DNA of 64,000 nucleotides from positions 1 through 64,000 of the forward strand of contig JAHFJR010000001.1 in NCBI GenBank assembly GCA_023245775.1. The letters run 5' to 3'. Below are positions 46,703 through 55,876 of this stretch, piece by piece. The notes below the pieces were generated by a model. That model made no database searches. It was not told the origin of the DNA and saw only the letters and a program-made list of their open reading frames with translations. The stretch is from Candidatus Peribacteria bacterium. Its GTDB lineage: Bacteria; Patescibacteriota; Gracilibacteria; Peribacterales; Peribacteraceae. A program made the translations under genes and the position numbers. The first letter of the stretch is position 1. Every line of letters starts with the position of its first letter.

Positions 46703-48601
46703 ATGGCCGATTCCCCGCATCTTCGCTCCATCGCCATCCTCGATTTTGGCGGACAGTACGCACATTTGATTGCGAGTCGGATCAGGAGATTCGGTTACCC
46801 TGCGTATATTTATCCTTCAGATGTTGATCTGAAAGAGTTAGAGGGAGTCGCAGGCATCATTCTCTCCGGTGGGCCGCAGAGTGTGTATGAAGACGGGAGT
46901 CCACAGGCGAACACGAAAATGTTTGATCTCGGCGTGCCAATCCTCGGACTCTGTTATGGGCACCAGTGGCTTGCGCATGTGCTTGGCGGGAAGGTCACAC
47001 CTGCGAAGGTGAAGGAGTATGGACCGACGAAAATACGAGTGATGAGTGATCAGTGGTCAGTGGCTAGTAATCTGTTTTCTGGACTACCCGAAAGTTTCAC
47101 CGTCTGGATGTCGCATGGTGATGAAGTCTCGAAGCTTCCGAAGGGATTCGTGACGACGGCGAGTTCTCTGGATTGCACGAATGCGGCGATGATGAACGCA
47201 GAGCGGCAAATTTTCGGTATTCAGTTTCACATCGAAGTGACGCATACGGAGCACGGGATGGAACTGCTGAGGTCGTTCGTTGACCTGTGTAAGCCCGATA
47301 GGTGGTCGATCAAGAGTTATGCGGAGAAAATAAGAGAGGAGATAAAAAAAGAAGTTGGGGACCAGCCTTCGTCCGCCTCGGGCGGACTACGGCCGGCAGG
47401 CAAGAAAGTATTCATGTTGGTGTCGGGCGGTGTCGATTCGACGGTGGCATTTACGCTTCTCAATAAAGTTCTCGGCTCGGATCGTGTCAAGGGACTGCTC
47501 GTCGATACGGGACTCATGAGAAAGAATGAAGTCGCGGCGATTCTCGAAGCCTTCAAGCCGCTCGGGATCAAGAATTTGCACGTCGAAGATGCCTCGCAGG
47601 AATTCCTGAAAAATCTTGAGAATGTCTACGATCCGGAGGAGAAGAGGAAGCTCATCGGGAATACGTTTCTTGCTGTCCAGAAGCGAGTATTTGATCATTT
47701 AGGTTTATCGAAGACTACCCACTACCCCTGCCTATCCGGCAGGCAGGCACTCCCCACTACCCACTGGCTTCTCGGGCAAGGCACGATCTACCCCGATACG
47801 ATCGAGACCGGAGGAACAAAAAATGCAGACAAGATCAAAACACATCACAACCGTGTCGATCTCATCCAGAAGATGATCGAGAAGGGACTCGTGATCGAGC
47901 CGCTCAAAGAGCTCTACAAAGATGAAGTGCGTCAGCTTGGTGAAGAACTCGGACTTCCGCATGAATTGGTCTGGAGGCATCCGTTTCCGGGGCCGGGACT
48001 GGGGGTGAGAATACTGTGTGCAGCGCGGGAGTCGATCGAGGAAAACGTAGAAGTGGTTAGTGATCAGTGGTTAGTGGCTAGTATGGCGCTCCCTGTGCAG
48101 TCCGTCGGTGTGCAGGGTGATGGTCGTACGTATCGGCATGCACTTGCGTTATTCTCTCAGGACTCATTCACGGTAAGTGATGAGCAAAAGCAGCTGGCGA
48201 TCTCGATCCCGAATGCCGATCGTAGATTCAACCGCGTGCTTCTCTGTACGTCACATCAAGCGCCGTTCACACCGGTCTTCACGCCGACCTACATCACGAA
48301 GCAGGTGGCCGATCTCCTGCGTGCGGCCGATGCGATTGCCGATGAAGAGATGCGAAGTGCCAATCTCACGGAAAAAATCTGGCAGTTCCCCGTCGCGCTT
48401 TTGCCGTTTGGAATTCAGAAAGGCGGACGCTCCGTCGTCCTCCGCCCGATCGAATCGACCGATGCGATGACTGCGAATGCGTTCATTTTGCCTTCTATGG
48501 TTCTTCAAAAAATGACCGAACGCATTTTGAAACTGCAAGGCATCGATGCGGTGTTTCTGGATCTTACGAACAAACCGCCCGCGACGATCGAGTGGGAGTA
48601 G
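46703..48601 (+). CDS. guaA: GMP synthase (glutamine-hydrolysing) with four in-frame repeat insertions
   Basis: IAILDFGGQYAHLIASRIRRFG...GLCYGHQWLAHVLGG...VFMLVSGGVDSTVAFTLL...HPFPGPGLGVRILC...TNKPPATIEWE. Confidence 0.95.
   Translation: MADSPHLRSIAILDFGGQYAHLIASRIRRFGYPAYIYPSDVDLKELEGVAGIILSGGPQSVYEDGSPQANTKMFDLGVPILGLCYGHQWLAHVLGGKVTPAKVKEYGPTKIRVMSDQWSVASNLFSGLPESFTVWMSHGDEVSKLPKGFVTTASSLDCTNAAMMNAERQIFGIQFHIEVTHTEHGMELLRSFVDLCKPDRWSIKSYAEKIREEIKKEVGDQPSSASGGLRPAGKKVFMLVSGGVDSTVAFTLLNKVLGSDRVKGLLVDTGLMRKNEVAAILEAFKPLGIKNLHVEDASQEFLKNLENVYDPEEKRKLIGNTFLAVQKRVFDHLGLSKTTHYPCLSGRQALPTTHWLLGQGTIYPDTIETGGTKNADKIKTHHNRVDLIQKMIEKGLVIEPLKELYKDEVRQLGEELGLPHELVWRHPFPGPGLGVRILCAARESIEENVEVVSDQWLVASMALPVQSVGVQGDGRTYRHALALFSQDSFTVSDEQKQLAISIPNADRRFNRVLLCTSHQAPFTPVFTPTYITKQVADLLRAADAIADEEMRSANLTEKIWQFPVALLPFGIQKGGRSVVLRPIESTDAMTANAFILPSMVLQKMTERILKLQGIDAVFLDLTNKPPATIEWE
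47362..47400. repeat. 39-nt palindromic coding repeat in guaA
   Basis: CCAGCCTTCG-TCCGCCTCGGGCGGA-CTACGGCCGGCAGG; same length and flanks as 46293 units. Confidence 0.9.
47714..47767. repeat. Palindromic core flanked by ACTACCC repeats in guaA
   Basis: ACTACCCACTACCCCTGCCTATCCGGCAGGCAGGCACTCCCCACTACCCACTGG (THYPCLSGRQALPTTHW). Confidence 0.88.
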
Positions 48602-48628
48602 CATCGGGCATACTCTGGTTTCGGGTAC

Positions 48629-48988
48629 ATGAATTCGTTAGAATCCAAAACTATGTCACACGATTGTTTTGATAGAAGATCTTCGCTGGAAGCGTGCGAT
48701 GCTTTCGAGAAAATGCCGAGATGCTTTCAAATACTTCATCAGAATCTTGTATCACTTTTGACTCCGATCGAGGTGAGGGTGATTCTTCTTTTTCGATGGG
48801 GTTACGGGGCATTTCCCCAATTGATGACGGAAGGAATGTTTTCTTCGATTGACCTGAAGTATGCACTGCGCACTCTACAAGAGAAGGGTCTTATTCACAC
48901 GTATGATAGCTATTTGTTTGCGTTAACGCCTGCGGGGAGTACCACAAAAATCCGCTATGAACATAGAAAGCGAATTGGTGTCATCTGA
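48629..48988 (+). CDS. Hypothetical protein, winged-helix-like (likely start 48653)
   Basis: LTPIEVRVILLFRWGYGAFPQLMTEGMFSSIDLKYALRTLQEKGLIHTY. Confidence 0.55.
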   Translation: MNSLESKTMSHDCFDRRSSLEACDAFEKMPRCFQILHQNLVSLLTPIEVRVILLFRWGYGAFPQLMTEGMFSSIDLKYALRTLQEKGLIHTYDSYLFALTPAGSTTKIRYEHRKRIGVI

Positions 48989-49020
48989 GCATGTCGGATT
49001 TCGGCTATACTATGGTCTCC

Positions 49021-49593
49021 ATGTCCCCCCTCAGTCCGCTTCCCCCCGAGGAACTCGCAGCTCTCGTGCTCAAGGCGCAGGATGGTGACACCGAGGCGTT
49101 CGGCAAGATCTACGATGCGTACCTCACGCCCGTTTATCGCTACGTCGTGTTCCGTTTTCCTCAGGAACTTGCGGAGGATCTGGTGGCGGATATCTTCGTG
49201 AAATCGTGGGAGAAATTGCATACGTATCGGCCGCTTGCCGGCATTCCTTTTTCGGCATGGCTCTTCCGCATCGCACGGCATGCCCTCATCGATGCGTACA
49301 GGAGTCAGAGAGGATTCGAGGACCTCAGTGAGGAACTGGTGGATGAGAAGCCCGACAATGATCCGAAACTTCGTACCGAACAGTCCCTTTCGGTCGCTCG
49401 TGTTCGTAGGGCGATCGAGAAATTACCGAGGGATTACCGAGATGTTGTTCTCCTTCATTACATTTCCGGACTCGGGCATACGGAAGTGGCGCAGGCGCTG
49501 AAGATGACCGAAGGGTATGTGCGTATTCTCAAATTTCGTGCACTCAAAAAGCTCGAGGGATTGCTTCGTTTCCCAAAACTTGACAATGATTAA
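49021..49593 (+). CDS. RNA polymerase sigma-70 family (ECF-type) sigma factor
   Basis: YRYVVFRFPQELAEDLVADIFVKSWEKLHTYRP...LPRDYRDVVLLHYISGLGHTEVAQALKMTEGYVRILKFRALKKL. Confidence 0.92.
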   Translation: MSPLSPLPPEELAALVLKAQDGDTEAFGKIYDAYLTPVYRYVVFRFPQELAEDLVADIFVKSWEKLHTYRPLAGIPFSAWLFRIARHALIDAYRSQRGFEDLSEELVDEKPDNDPKLRTEQSLSVARVRRAIEKLPRDYRDVVLLHYISGLGHTEVAQALKMTEGYVRILKFRALKKLEGLLRFPKLDND

Positions 49594-49683
49594 TTCTATT
49601 TCTTCTAAAAACTGCTTTTTTTCCTCTTTCTCCTGTAACACCGTTCCTACTTTTCCGTTTTAGTAAGCGAAGAACCCCATTCC

Positions 49684-51591
49684 ATGCTCGATGAATCCAT
49701 TCTCCAGCGGCTCGCCGAAGGCGTCACCCCGAGTGGCGACCTCAGAACACGCCTCAGAGAGCAGATCCAGTGCAGGATTGAGCCCATGGCACTCAGAGCG
49801 ACTGTGACAGGCGTCGTACCTCCTCCGTCACTGTCTACAACACTCAAGCAGCGCATCCTCTTCGCTCTCCGCGGTTCCTCTGTGACGAGTGAATTGAGTG
49901 ATCTCGTTCGAGCCACGGATCTTGCTCCATCGCGTTTTGTCGCTCTTCGAGAGACGATCCTTGCTCGTCTCAGTCCTGATCCAGAGGGATCGCTCCTGCA
50001 TGGTTCTCTGAAATGGGCCGCTGCATTTGCCGTGTTCGTTCTGCTGATTCGCGCGATGCCGCTCGTGTTCTTGGCTCCAACGACGAAGGCCGATGTCGGT
50101 GTGCAACTCATTCCAACAGGTGACGATGCATCGATCTACGTGGGTGGGGTCTGGCGGAGCGTCGTCCAGCCCGAGATCATTCGCGGTCCACTGATGGTGC
50201 GTACGGGCAGTTCTCGGGTCACGGTGATCCTCAATGATGATGGTGTGGTTCGTCTGGAGCCGAATACGACATTCAAACTCCATGATATTGCCGATCGTCC
50301 GCAGTCTGCTGCTGGTCCGACAGCGACGCTCGTTCGTGGTCAGATGTGGGTCCTTGGGTTGCTTCCTGCACTTACAGAAGGTCTTTCGATCGAAACGATT
50401 CAAGGAGAGGTGACGGTGAATTCTGGCAGCGCTTCTCTCTCGGAGGATGGCCATACGATGACCGTTTCTGTCTATGATCGTGGAGTGACATTCCATGCGG
50501 GGAATCAAGCTTCCTTCGTTGTATCGGGCGAGAAAGGAAGTGCACATGGCACTGCTCCATTCTCGATCGTGACGTTCCCTACTCGGGTATTCACTGCATC
50601 GTACGTGAGTGAGAATCTCCAGCAGGATGCTGTGCATCGAGCCGAGATCGCCAAACTTCAACAGGAGCGTCGGGAGCGGATGGCGGGCATTCTCCCCACG
50701 TCGATTTTCTATTCAGCGAAGCGTCTCTCGGAGGAGGTGGACGTGCTCTTCACACTGACACATGACGGTCGTAGTGAGAAGCGCATTCAACAGGCTGATA
50801 CACGTCTCAGCGAGGCATTGGCGCTCTTCAAGGAAGGTCAGAATGCACAGGCGGCCGTGCCTCTCACCGAGTACAGGAATTCCCTCATTGCGATGGCGAG
50901 TGGAACGGGAGACAACCTCGTGAAATTCCTCATCAGGCAGCAGGTTGCCGATGCGAGCGCTTCGCTCACTCCGATGACATCATCGGGGAAGATCCAACTC
51001 GTGGGTTCGGCTGTGATGGATGTCGGTGCAGCGATCCCAGATACGAAGTTGAATACGAAAGATATCGAAGGATATGTGCTCGTTGATAAGCTCACAGAGA
51101 TCAATCGCACCCTCGCTTTCGAGCATAATTTGACGGGGGCACTGATGGCGTATGCCGATGTGAGTCCGTACCTCAAATCACTGCTCAGTGATGAGAAGAA
51201 CGGCCCGCATCCACTTCTCAGGAAAGAGGCAAAATCCTTACTCGTTACCATGTCCTCTCTCGTGAAGAAATCTGCGAATGGCAATCAGGACAAGGTGCTC
51301 GTTGCCGTCCAATCGGATCTGCATCAGTACTTGCCTGCCGAGTCCGAGGCGGTTCTCGTGTCTGAAGAAGAACTGAATGAAGCGGTGCAGAAGATGGTGG
51401 ATCGTATCTTCATCTTCAAAGCTCCGCTCAGTCGCTACAATCAGTTGATGCTCGAGATGGACAACCTCCATGGCAATGTGAATCGTGGGACGCTCCTGCG
51501 GCGCTTGTTCCGTGCTGTTCCAGAGAATGGGCTCGGTGGGTATGTGCTCACGGAGATCAAGAATTTTGGAGATGAACTGAAGGGGAGGTGA
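49684..51591 (+). CDS. FecR-domain membrane protein, candidate anti-sigma partner of the ECF sigma factor
   Basis: WAAAFAVFVLLIRAMPLVFLA TM; GPLMVRTGSSRVTVILNDDGVVRLEPNTTFKL FecR-like. Confidence 0.72.
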   Translation: MLDESILQRLAEGVTPSGDLRTRLREQIQCRIEPMALRATVTGVVPPPSLSTTLKQRILFALRGSSVTSELSDLVRATDLAPSRFVALRETILARLSPDPEGSLLHGSLKWAAAFAVFVLLIRAMPLVFLAPTTKADVGVQLIPTGDDASIYVGGVWRSVVQPEIIRGPLMVRTGSSRVTVILNDDGVVRLEPNTTFKLHDIADRPQSAAGPTATLVRGQMWVLGLLPALTEGLSIETIQGEVTVNSGSASLSEDGHTMTVSVYDRGVTFHAGNQASFVVSGEKGSAHGTAPFSIVTFPTRVFTASYVSENLQQDAVHRAEIAKLQQERRERMAGILPTSIFYSAKRLSEEVDVLFTLTHDGRSEKRIQQADTRLSEALALFKEGQNAQAAVPLTEYRNSLIAMASGTGDNLVKFLIRQQVADASASLTPMTSSGKIQLVGSAVMDVGAAIPDTKLNTKDIEGYVLVDKLTEINRTLAFEHNLTGALMAYADVSPYLKSLLSDEKNGPHPLLRKEAKSLLVTMSSLVKKSANGNQDKVLVAVQSDLHQYLPAESEAVLVSEEELNEAVQKMVDRIFIFKAPLSRYNQLMLEMDNLHGNVNRGTLLRRLFRAVPENGLGGYVLTEIKNFGDELKGR

Positions 51592-51770
51592 GGAAAAGTG
51601 AAAAGTTGAAAGTTGAAAGTGGAAAGTAAAGAAGAAGAACTCCTTCTCTTGTATCTACGTACTTTCCACCGTCAACCTGCCACCTTCCACCTTTCCGTCT
51701 GCCTTTTCTGCCCTTTCTTGCCTTTCCGCCTTCGTTCCAGTACCTTTCCGCAGCTTCCCAATAATCCGTT

Positions 51771-52334
51771 ATGTACACCATCACTGATCTCAAACCTGGT
51801 CGTGCCATTACTCTCGATGGTGAACCGTTCATCGTGCTCGCCTCTCAGTTCGGTCGCAAGAGCCAGAGCCAAGCAAACATGCAGTGCAAGCTCAAGAATC
51901 TACAGACGGGCGCCATCGTGGCTCGTAATTTTCAAGGCAGCGAGAAGATCGAGCCCGCCGATGTTGGGTATCGTCATGTGCAGTACCTCTATGCCGGACA
52001 GGGCACCCGTGCGTTCATGGATCTCGAGACGTACGATCAGTTTGAACTTCCAGACGATATGATCGGTGAGGGGATCCGGTTCCTCGTTGATGGTCTCGAA
52101 GTCGATGCGCTCATGTACGAGGAGAAAGCGATCGGCATCAAGTTGCCGGTGACGGTGGTGCTCGAGGTGAAAGAAACGTCTCCGGGTGTACGTGGTGATA
52201 CGGCGACGGGTGGTGGCAAGCCTGCAACGCTCAGTAGTGGTGCCGTGATCAACGTACCGCTCTTTGTGAATGAAGGTGACAAGATCAAAGTGAACACCGA
52301 GAGTGGTGAGTACGTGGAGAGGGCGAACAAGTAG
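51771..52334 (+). CDS. efp: Elongation factor P
   Basis: MYTITDLKPGRAITLDGEPFIVLASQFGRKSQSQANMQCKLKNLQTG...GDTATGGGKPATLSSGAVINVPLFVNEGDKIKVNTESGEYVERA. Confidence 0.94.
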   Translation: MYTITDLKPGRAITLDGEPFIVLASQFGRKSQSQANMQCKLKNLQTGAIVARNFQGSEKIEPADVGYRHVQYLYAGQGTRAFMDLETYDQFELPDDMIGEGIRFLVDGLEVDALMYEEKAIGIKLPVTVVLEVKETSPGVRGDTATGGGKPATLSSGAVINVPLFVNEGDKIKVNTESGEYVERANK

Positions 52335-52335
52335 G

Positions 52336-52995
52336 TTAGCGAAGATCTGAACCTAACAAATTCCTGATGGTGACAGGACGATAGTTGTTTGAAAACCGGA
52401 ACCGATCGATATATTTCAGTTCGATGACACTATCGTCGTTACTGGGTTGCGTGAGGACATCATAGATGATGCGCTCCATTGCCCTTTCTTCTTCAGGAAT
52501 TACGACCGCGTACCACATGCCTCCGATGTTGACGATAATCCTTCCGTCCTCCAGTTCGTACATTTCTTTTGTCTGAATCACGCCTGATCGGGTGAGAACA
52601 TTCTTCCAGTTTACCCGGAGATAGTTCACGAGCTCGCTTTCTTTTTTTCTGTTTTCCAGATCGACCTCTTCGATAGGAGCCGCATCTGGCGATGCCTCGT
52701 TTGCCTCTTCGGTTTCTTCCACGGTCGCAGAAACGCTATCTGGATCGACGGCAGGCCCTCTTGCAGGATGTTTGCCGTTCTCCACATGGACCTCGACGGG
52801 TTTTTTCTTTGCCCATACTCCGATTGATTCGCAGACGTTTTGAATCTCTTCGCGCAAAGCAACTGCTCCCACCAGAACGGTTGCAAGTGTCACTGTACAA
52901 TACAATGCCCGTATTCTTCGCTCAGCTTCATTCGTTTCTTTCCGTTCTTCCTGTTGTGGCTCAGGCGAGCTGCTCATAGTACCCCGTTCTATCAC
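52336..52995 (-). CDS. Hypothetical membrane protein
   Basis: 219 aa, one TM, acidic linker. Confidence 0.6.
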   Translation of the reverse strand: MIERGTMSSSPEPQQEERKETNEAERRIRALYCTVTLATVLVGAVALREEIQNVCESIGVWAKKKPVEVHVENGKHPARGPAVDPDSVSATVEETEEANEASPDAAPIEEVDLENRKKESELVNYLRVNWKNVLTRSGVIQTKEMYELEDGRIIVNIGGMWYAVVIPEEERAMERIIYDVLTQPSNDDSVIELKYIDRFRFSNNYRPVTIRNLLGSDLR

Positions 52996-54444
52996 TCATG
53001 TGCCTTCCGTCAAAGTTTTTAGCAGCAACTCCTGCACTTTTTTCGCATCAGCCTGCCCTTTTGACATCTTCATGACGGCACCGACGATGGCACCGAGAGC
53101 GGCGGTTTTTCCTTCTTTGAAGTTTGCGATGGCCTTTGGATTCGCGGCGATCGCTTCATCGATGAATTTCTGCAGCGTGGTGCCATCGCTCACCTGTCCC
53201 ATACCTTCTTCCTTGATGATGACGTTTGGAGCTTTACCCGTGAGGACCATTTTTTCGAGGACGTCTTTGCCCGCATTCACATTGATGGTGCCTGAGCTGA
53301 TCGCTCTCGCGAGTTCGACCATCTGATTTGGTGATGGCGCATCGGCGAGGGATTTCCCATGCTCCGTCAGGAATCCGCGAAGTTGTGTGAGGACGAGTGA
53401 ACTTGCGCGCTTGGGTTCTTGAATTGCAACTTGGATTGCATCAAACCTCTCGCGCAATTGAGGCTCATCGACGAGCATCGCTGCTTCGGCTTCCGTGAGT
53501 CCTAGAGCGATGTATGCAGACCTCATTTCTGAAGGGAGTTGCTCCATGCCCTGCGTCACCGCGGCCAGAAAGGCCGCTCCTATGGAGAGGGGTGGAATAT
53601 CTGGCTCGGGGAAGTAGCGGTAGTCGGCGGCGGATTCTTTGTCACGAAGCAGTACGGTTCGTTCCTCATCGTCGATCCATCCGACGGTTGTTTCGCCGGT
53701 CGGTTGCTTGCCCTCGGACCAGAGTTTCTCCAATACTTTCTGCTGATACTGCAGGGCTTTCTCTAAGGCTTTGAAGGAATTGAGATTCTTAATTTCAACA
53801 CGCGGATAGAGCTTCGTGTCCCCCTTTGGACGCAGAGAAATCGATGCATCGAAACGCATCATGCCTTTGTACATGTCGGCTTCGCTCGAGCCGGCCGCGA
53901 TCAAAATTCTACGTAGTTCTTCGGCGAAACTACTCGCTTCTTTGTAAGACCGCAGATCCGGCTCGGTCACAATCTCCATGAGTGGCGTGCCGGCGCGATT
54001 GTAGTCGCAGAGCGAATGATTCGCGCGATGCATCAGTTTTCCCGCGTCATTCTCGATGTGGAGACGGAGAATGCGACATTCGCCCTGCGTGGTGGCATTG
54101 GTCTTCGGGTCCGTGACCGAGAATTTCACGATTCCATTACTTGCGAGCGGAAACTTGTACTGCGAGATCTGATACCCAGCAGGGAGATCGGGGTAGAAGT
54201 AGTTCTTGCGGTCGAAGTGTGATCTCTCATTCACGGTGCACTTGAGCGCTTTCGAGGAACGTACGGCTTTCTCGAGAACTGCTCTGTTCACGACGGGGAG
54301 CGTGCCGGGGTGGCCCATGCAGACGGGGCAGACTGTGGTATTCGGGGCTTTCTCCCATGCGTTATTGTCGCAGGCGCAGAACATCTTCGTCTTCGTATTC
54401 ATCTGCGCGTGGACTTCGAGGCCGATGATCGTTTCGAGTTCCAT
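52996..54444 (-). CDS. gatB: Aspartyl/glutamyl-tRNA amidotransferase subunit B
   Basis: LETIIGLEVHAQMNTKTKMFCAC...GHPGTLPVVNRAVLEKAV...RKNYFYPDLPAGYQISQY. Confidence 0.96.
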   Translation of the reverse strand: MELETIIGLEVHAQMNTKTKMFCACDNNAWEKAPNTTVCPVCMGHPGTLPVVNRAVLEKAVRSSKALKCTVNERSHFDRKNYFYPDLPAGYQISQYKFPLASNGIVKFSVTDPKTNATTQGECRILRLHIENDAGKLMHRANHSLCDYNRAGTPLMEIVTEPDLRSYKEASSFAEELRRILIAAGSSEADMYKGMMRFDASISLRPKGDTKLYPRVEIKNLNSFKALEKALQYQQKVLEKLWSEGKQPTGETTVGWIDDEERTVLLRDKESAADYRYFPEPDIPPLSIGAAFLAAVTQGMEQLPSEMRSAYIALGLTEAEAAMLVDEPQLRERFDAIQVAIQEPKRASSLVLTQLRGFLTEHGKSLADAPSPNQMVELARAISSGTINVNAGKDVLEKMVLTGKAPNVIIKEEGMGQVSDGTTLQKFIDEAIAANPKAIANFKEGKTAALGAIVGAVMKMSKGQADAKKVQELLLKTLTEGT

Positions 54445-54463
54445 CGCAGACAGTGTAGCGTTT

Positions 54464-54919
54464 TCAGAGGATATTCTCCCTCTTGTGATCGGTGATCAGT
54501 ATGCCTTCCAGATGATCCACTTCGTGCTGCACGACACGAGCATCGAAACCCGAGAGTTTCAGTTCGCGCTGCCTGCCTGCTGCACTGAGGAATTGGATGA
54601 TAATTTCTGCAGCCCTTGGCACTTGAATCCAGATATCTGGTAGGCTCAAACATCCTTCTTCTGCAGTTTCTCGTTCCCTACTGCGCCAGGTGATCTCGGG
54701 ATTCACGAGAGGAACCAGTTTTTTTGAAATCATTGCGATGCACACTCTCTCCGATCGATTGACCTGTGGGGCCGCAAGCCCTGCTCCCTTCGCCGCTCTC
54801 GTTGTTTCCTCCATGTCGCGGATCAGTGTGACGACGTCTTTTGTCACTTTGGAAACGGGCTTCGTTTTTGCGCGAAGGATAGGCGTTCTCTCGCCGGTGA
54901 CGATGGGAAGGACGGCCAT
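54464..54919 (-). CDS. def: Peptide deformylase
   Basis: GLAAPQV, EEGCLSLP, VQHEVDHLEGIL motifs. Confidence 0.93.
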   Translation of the reverse strand: MAVLPIVTGERTPILRAKTKPVSKVTKDVVTLIRDMEETTRAAKGAGLAAPQVNRSERVCIAMISKKLVPLVNPEITWRSRERETAEEGCLSLPDIWIQVPRAAEIIIQFLSAAGRQRELKLSGFDARVVQHEVDHLEGILITDHKRENIL

Positions 54920-55001
54920 TTTGAGTCTCAGTATAGCCTTTTTCCAGATTGTAAGGAGAAAAATATGCACGAATTTTCTTTGTCTGTGCAATGATGTGTG
55001 C

Positions 55002-55211
55002 ATGAAATTTGAGACTCAGGATGCCAAAGTGCAATACATCAGGGGTGAGGTCGGAAGATTTGGCGATGGTTTCTTTCCGACGACCCAGCACATGCAGCAT
55101 TTGGACCATGTGACCGATTCGTTGCCTTTCAACCAGTTCACCGATCTCCAGCAGAGAGTCGCCGCTCTCCGAATACATATTGAGGCAGAGAAGTGCGCTC
55201 TCTTATCGTAG
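55002..55211 (+). CDS. Small hypothetical protein
   Basis: 69 aa ORF MKFETQDAKVQYIRGEVGRFGDGFFP. Confidence 0.5.
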   Translation: MKFETQDAKVQYIRGEVGRFGDGFFPTTQHMQHLDHVTDSLPFNQFTDLQQRVAALRIHIEAEKCALLS

Positions 55212-55856
55212 TGTTTTCACGTTCACTCCGCAGATCGCCTGTAGATCTTCCATCGATTCAATCTCTCCGAGTTCGATCATCTTGATCAGTGCCTGTGCCG
55301 TGAGGAGGACATCAGGGAGCGCTCGGTGACGTGCTGCTGGGATTGTTAGATGGAGGCGACGTGAGACCATATCGAGATTGTGGCCAAACTCACGTGGGAA
55401 GAGTGCCCGACTCAGGAGCATGGTGCAGAGACACTCGGGCAGTTCGAGATAGCCCCAGCACATCTCTTTCTCGCAGCTGAGGAAACCCATATCGAATCTT
55501 GCATTGTGCGCAACGAGGATCGATCCGCTCGCGAACTCGAGGAATTTCGGCAGTACTTCCTCGATCCCCGCCGCTCCGCGCACCTCTTCATCTGTGATTT
55601 TATTCACCTGCCTCGCTTCCCACGGAATGTCACGCTCCGGATTCACGAGCTCGACGAACGTTTTGGTTTCGTCCATCGTCCCGTTTTCGATTCTGACTCC
55701 TGCAATTTCGATGATGCGATGGCCCTTCCTCGGGTCCAATCCCGTTGTTTCGACGTCGAAAACGGTGAGTGGGGGGAGGGGGGTGGGCACCGAGGCATTG
55801 TGAATTGAAAATGTAAAATTGAAAATGTAAAATGACTGTTTCTTCGATTGAATCAA
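55203..55856 (-). CDS. DnaQ-like 3'-5' exonuclease (start uncertain; may be downstream of the 55805-55832 repeat)
   Basis: LTVFDVETTGLDPRKGHRIIEIAGVRI...LVAHNARFDMGFL...RHRALPDVLLTAQAL. Confidence 0.9.
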   Translation of the reverse strand: MIQSKKQSFYIFNFTFSIHNASVPTPLPPLTVFDVETTGLDPRKGHRIIEIAGVRIENGTMDETKTFVELVNPERDIPWEARQVNKITDEEVRGAAGIEEVLPKFLEFASGSILVAHNARFDMGFLSCEKEMCWGYLELPECLCTMLLSRALFPREFGHNLDMVSRRLHLTIPAARHRALPDVLLTAQALIKMIELGEIESMEDLQAICGVNVKTLR

Positions 55857-55876
55857 ATCTTCTATGATGTTCTCCT

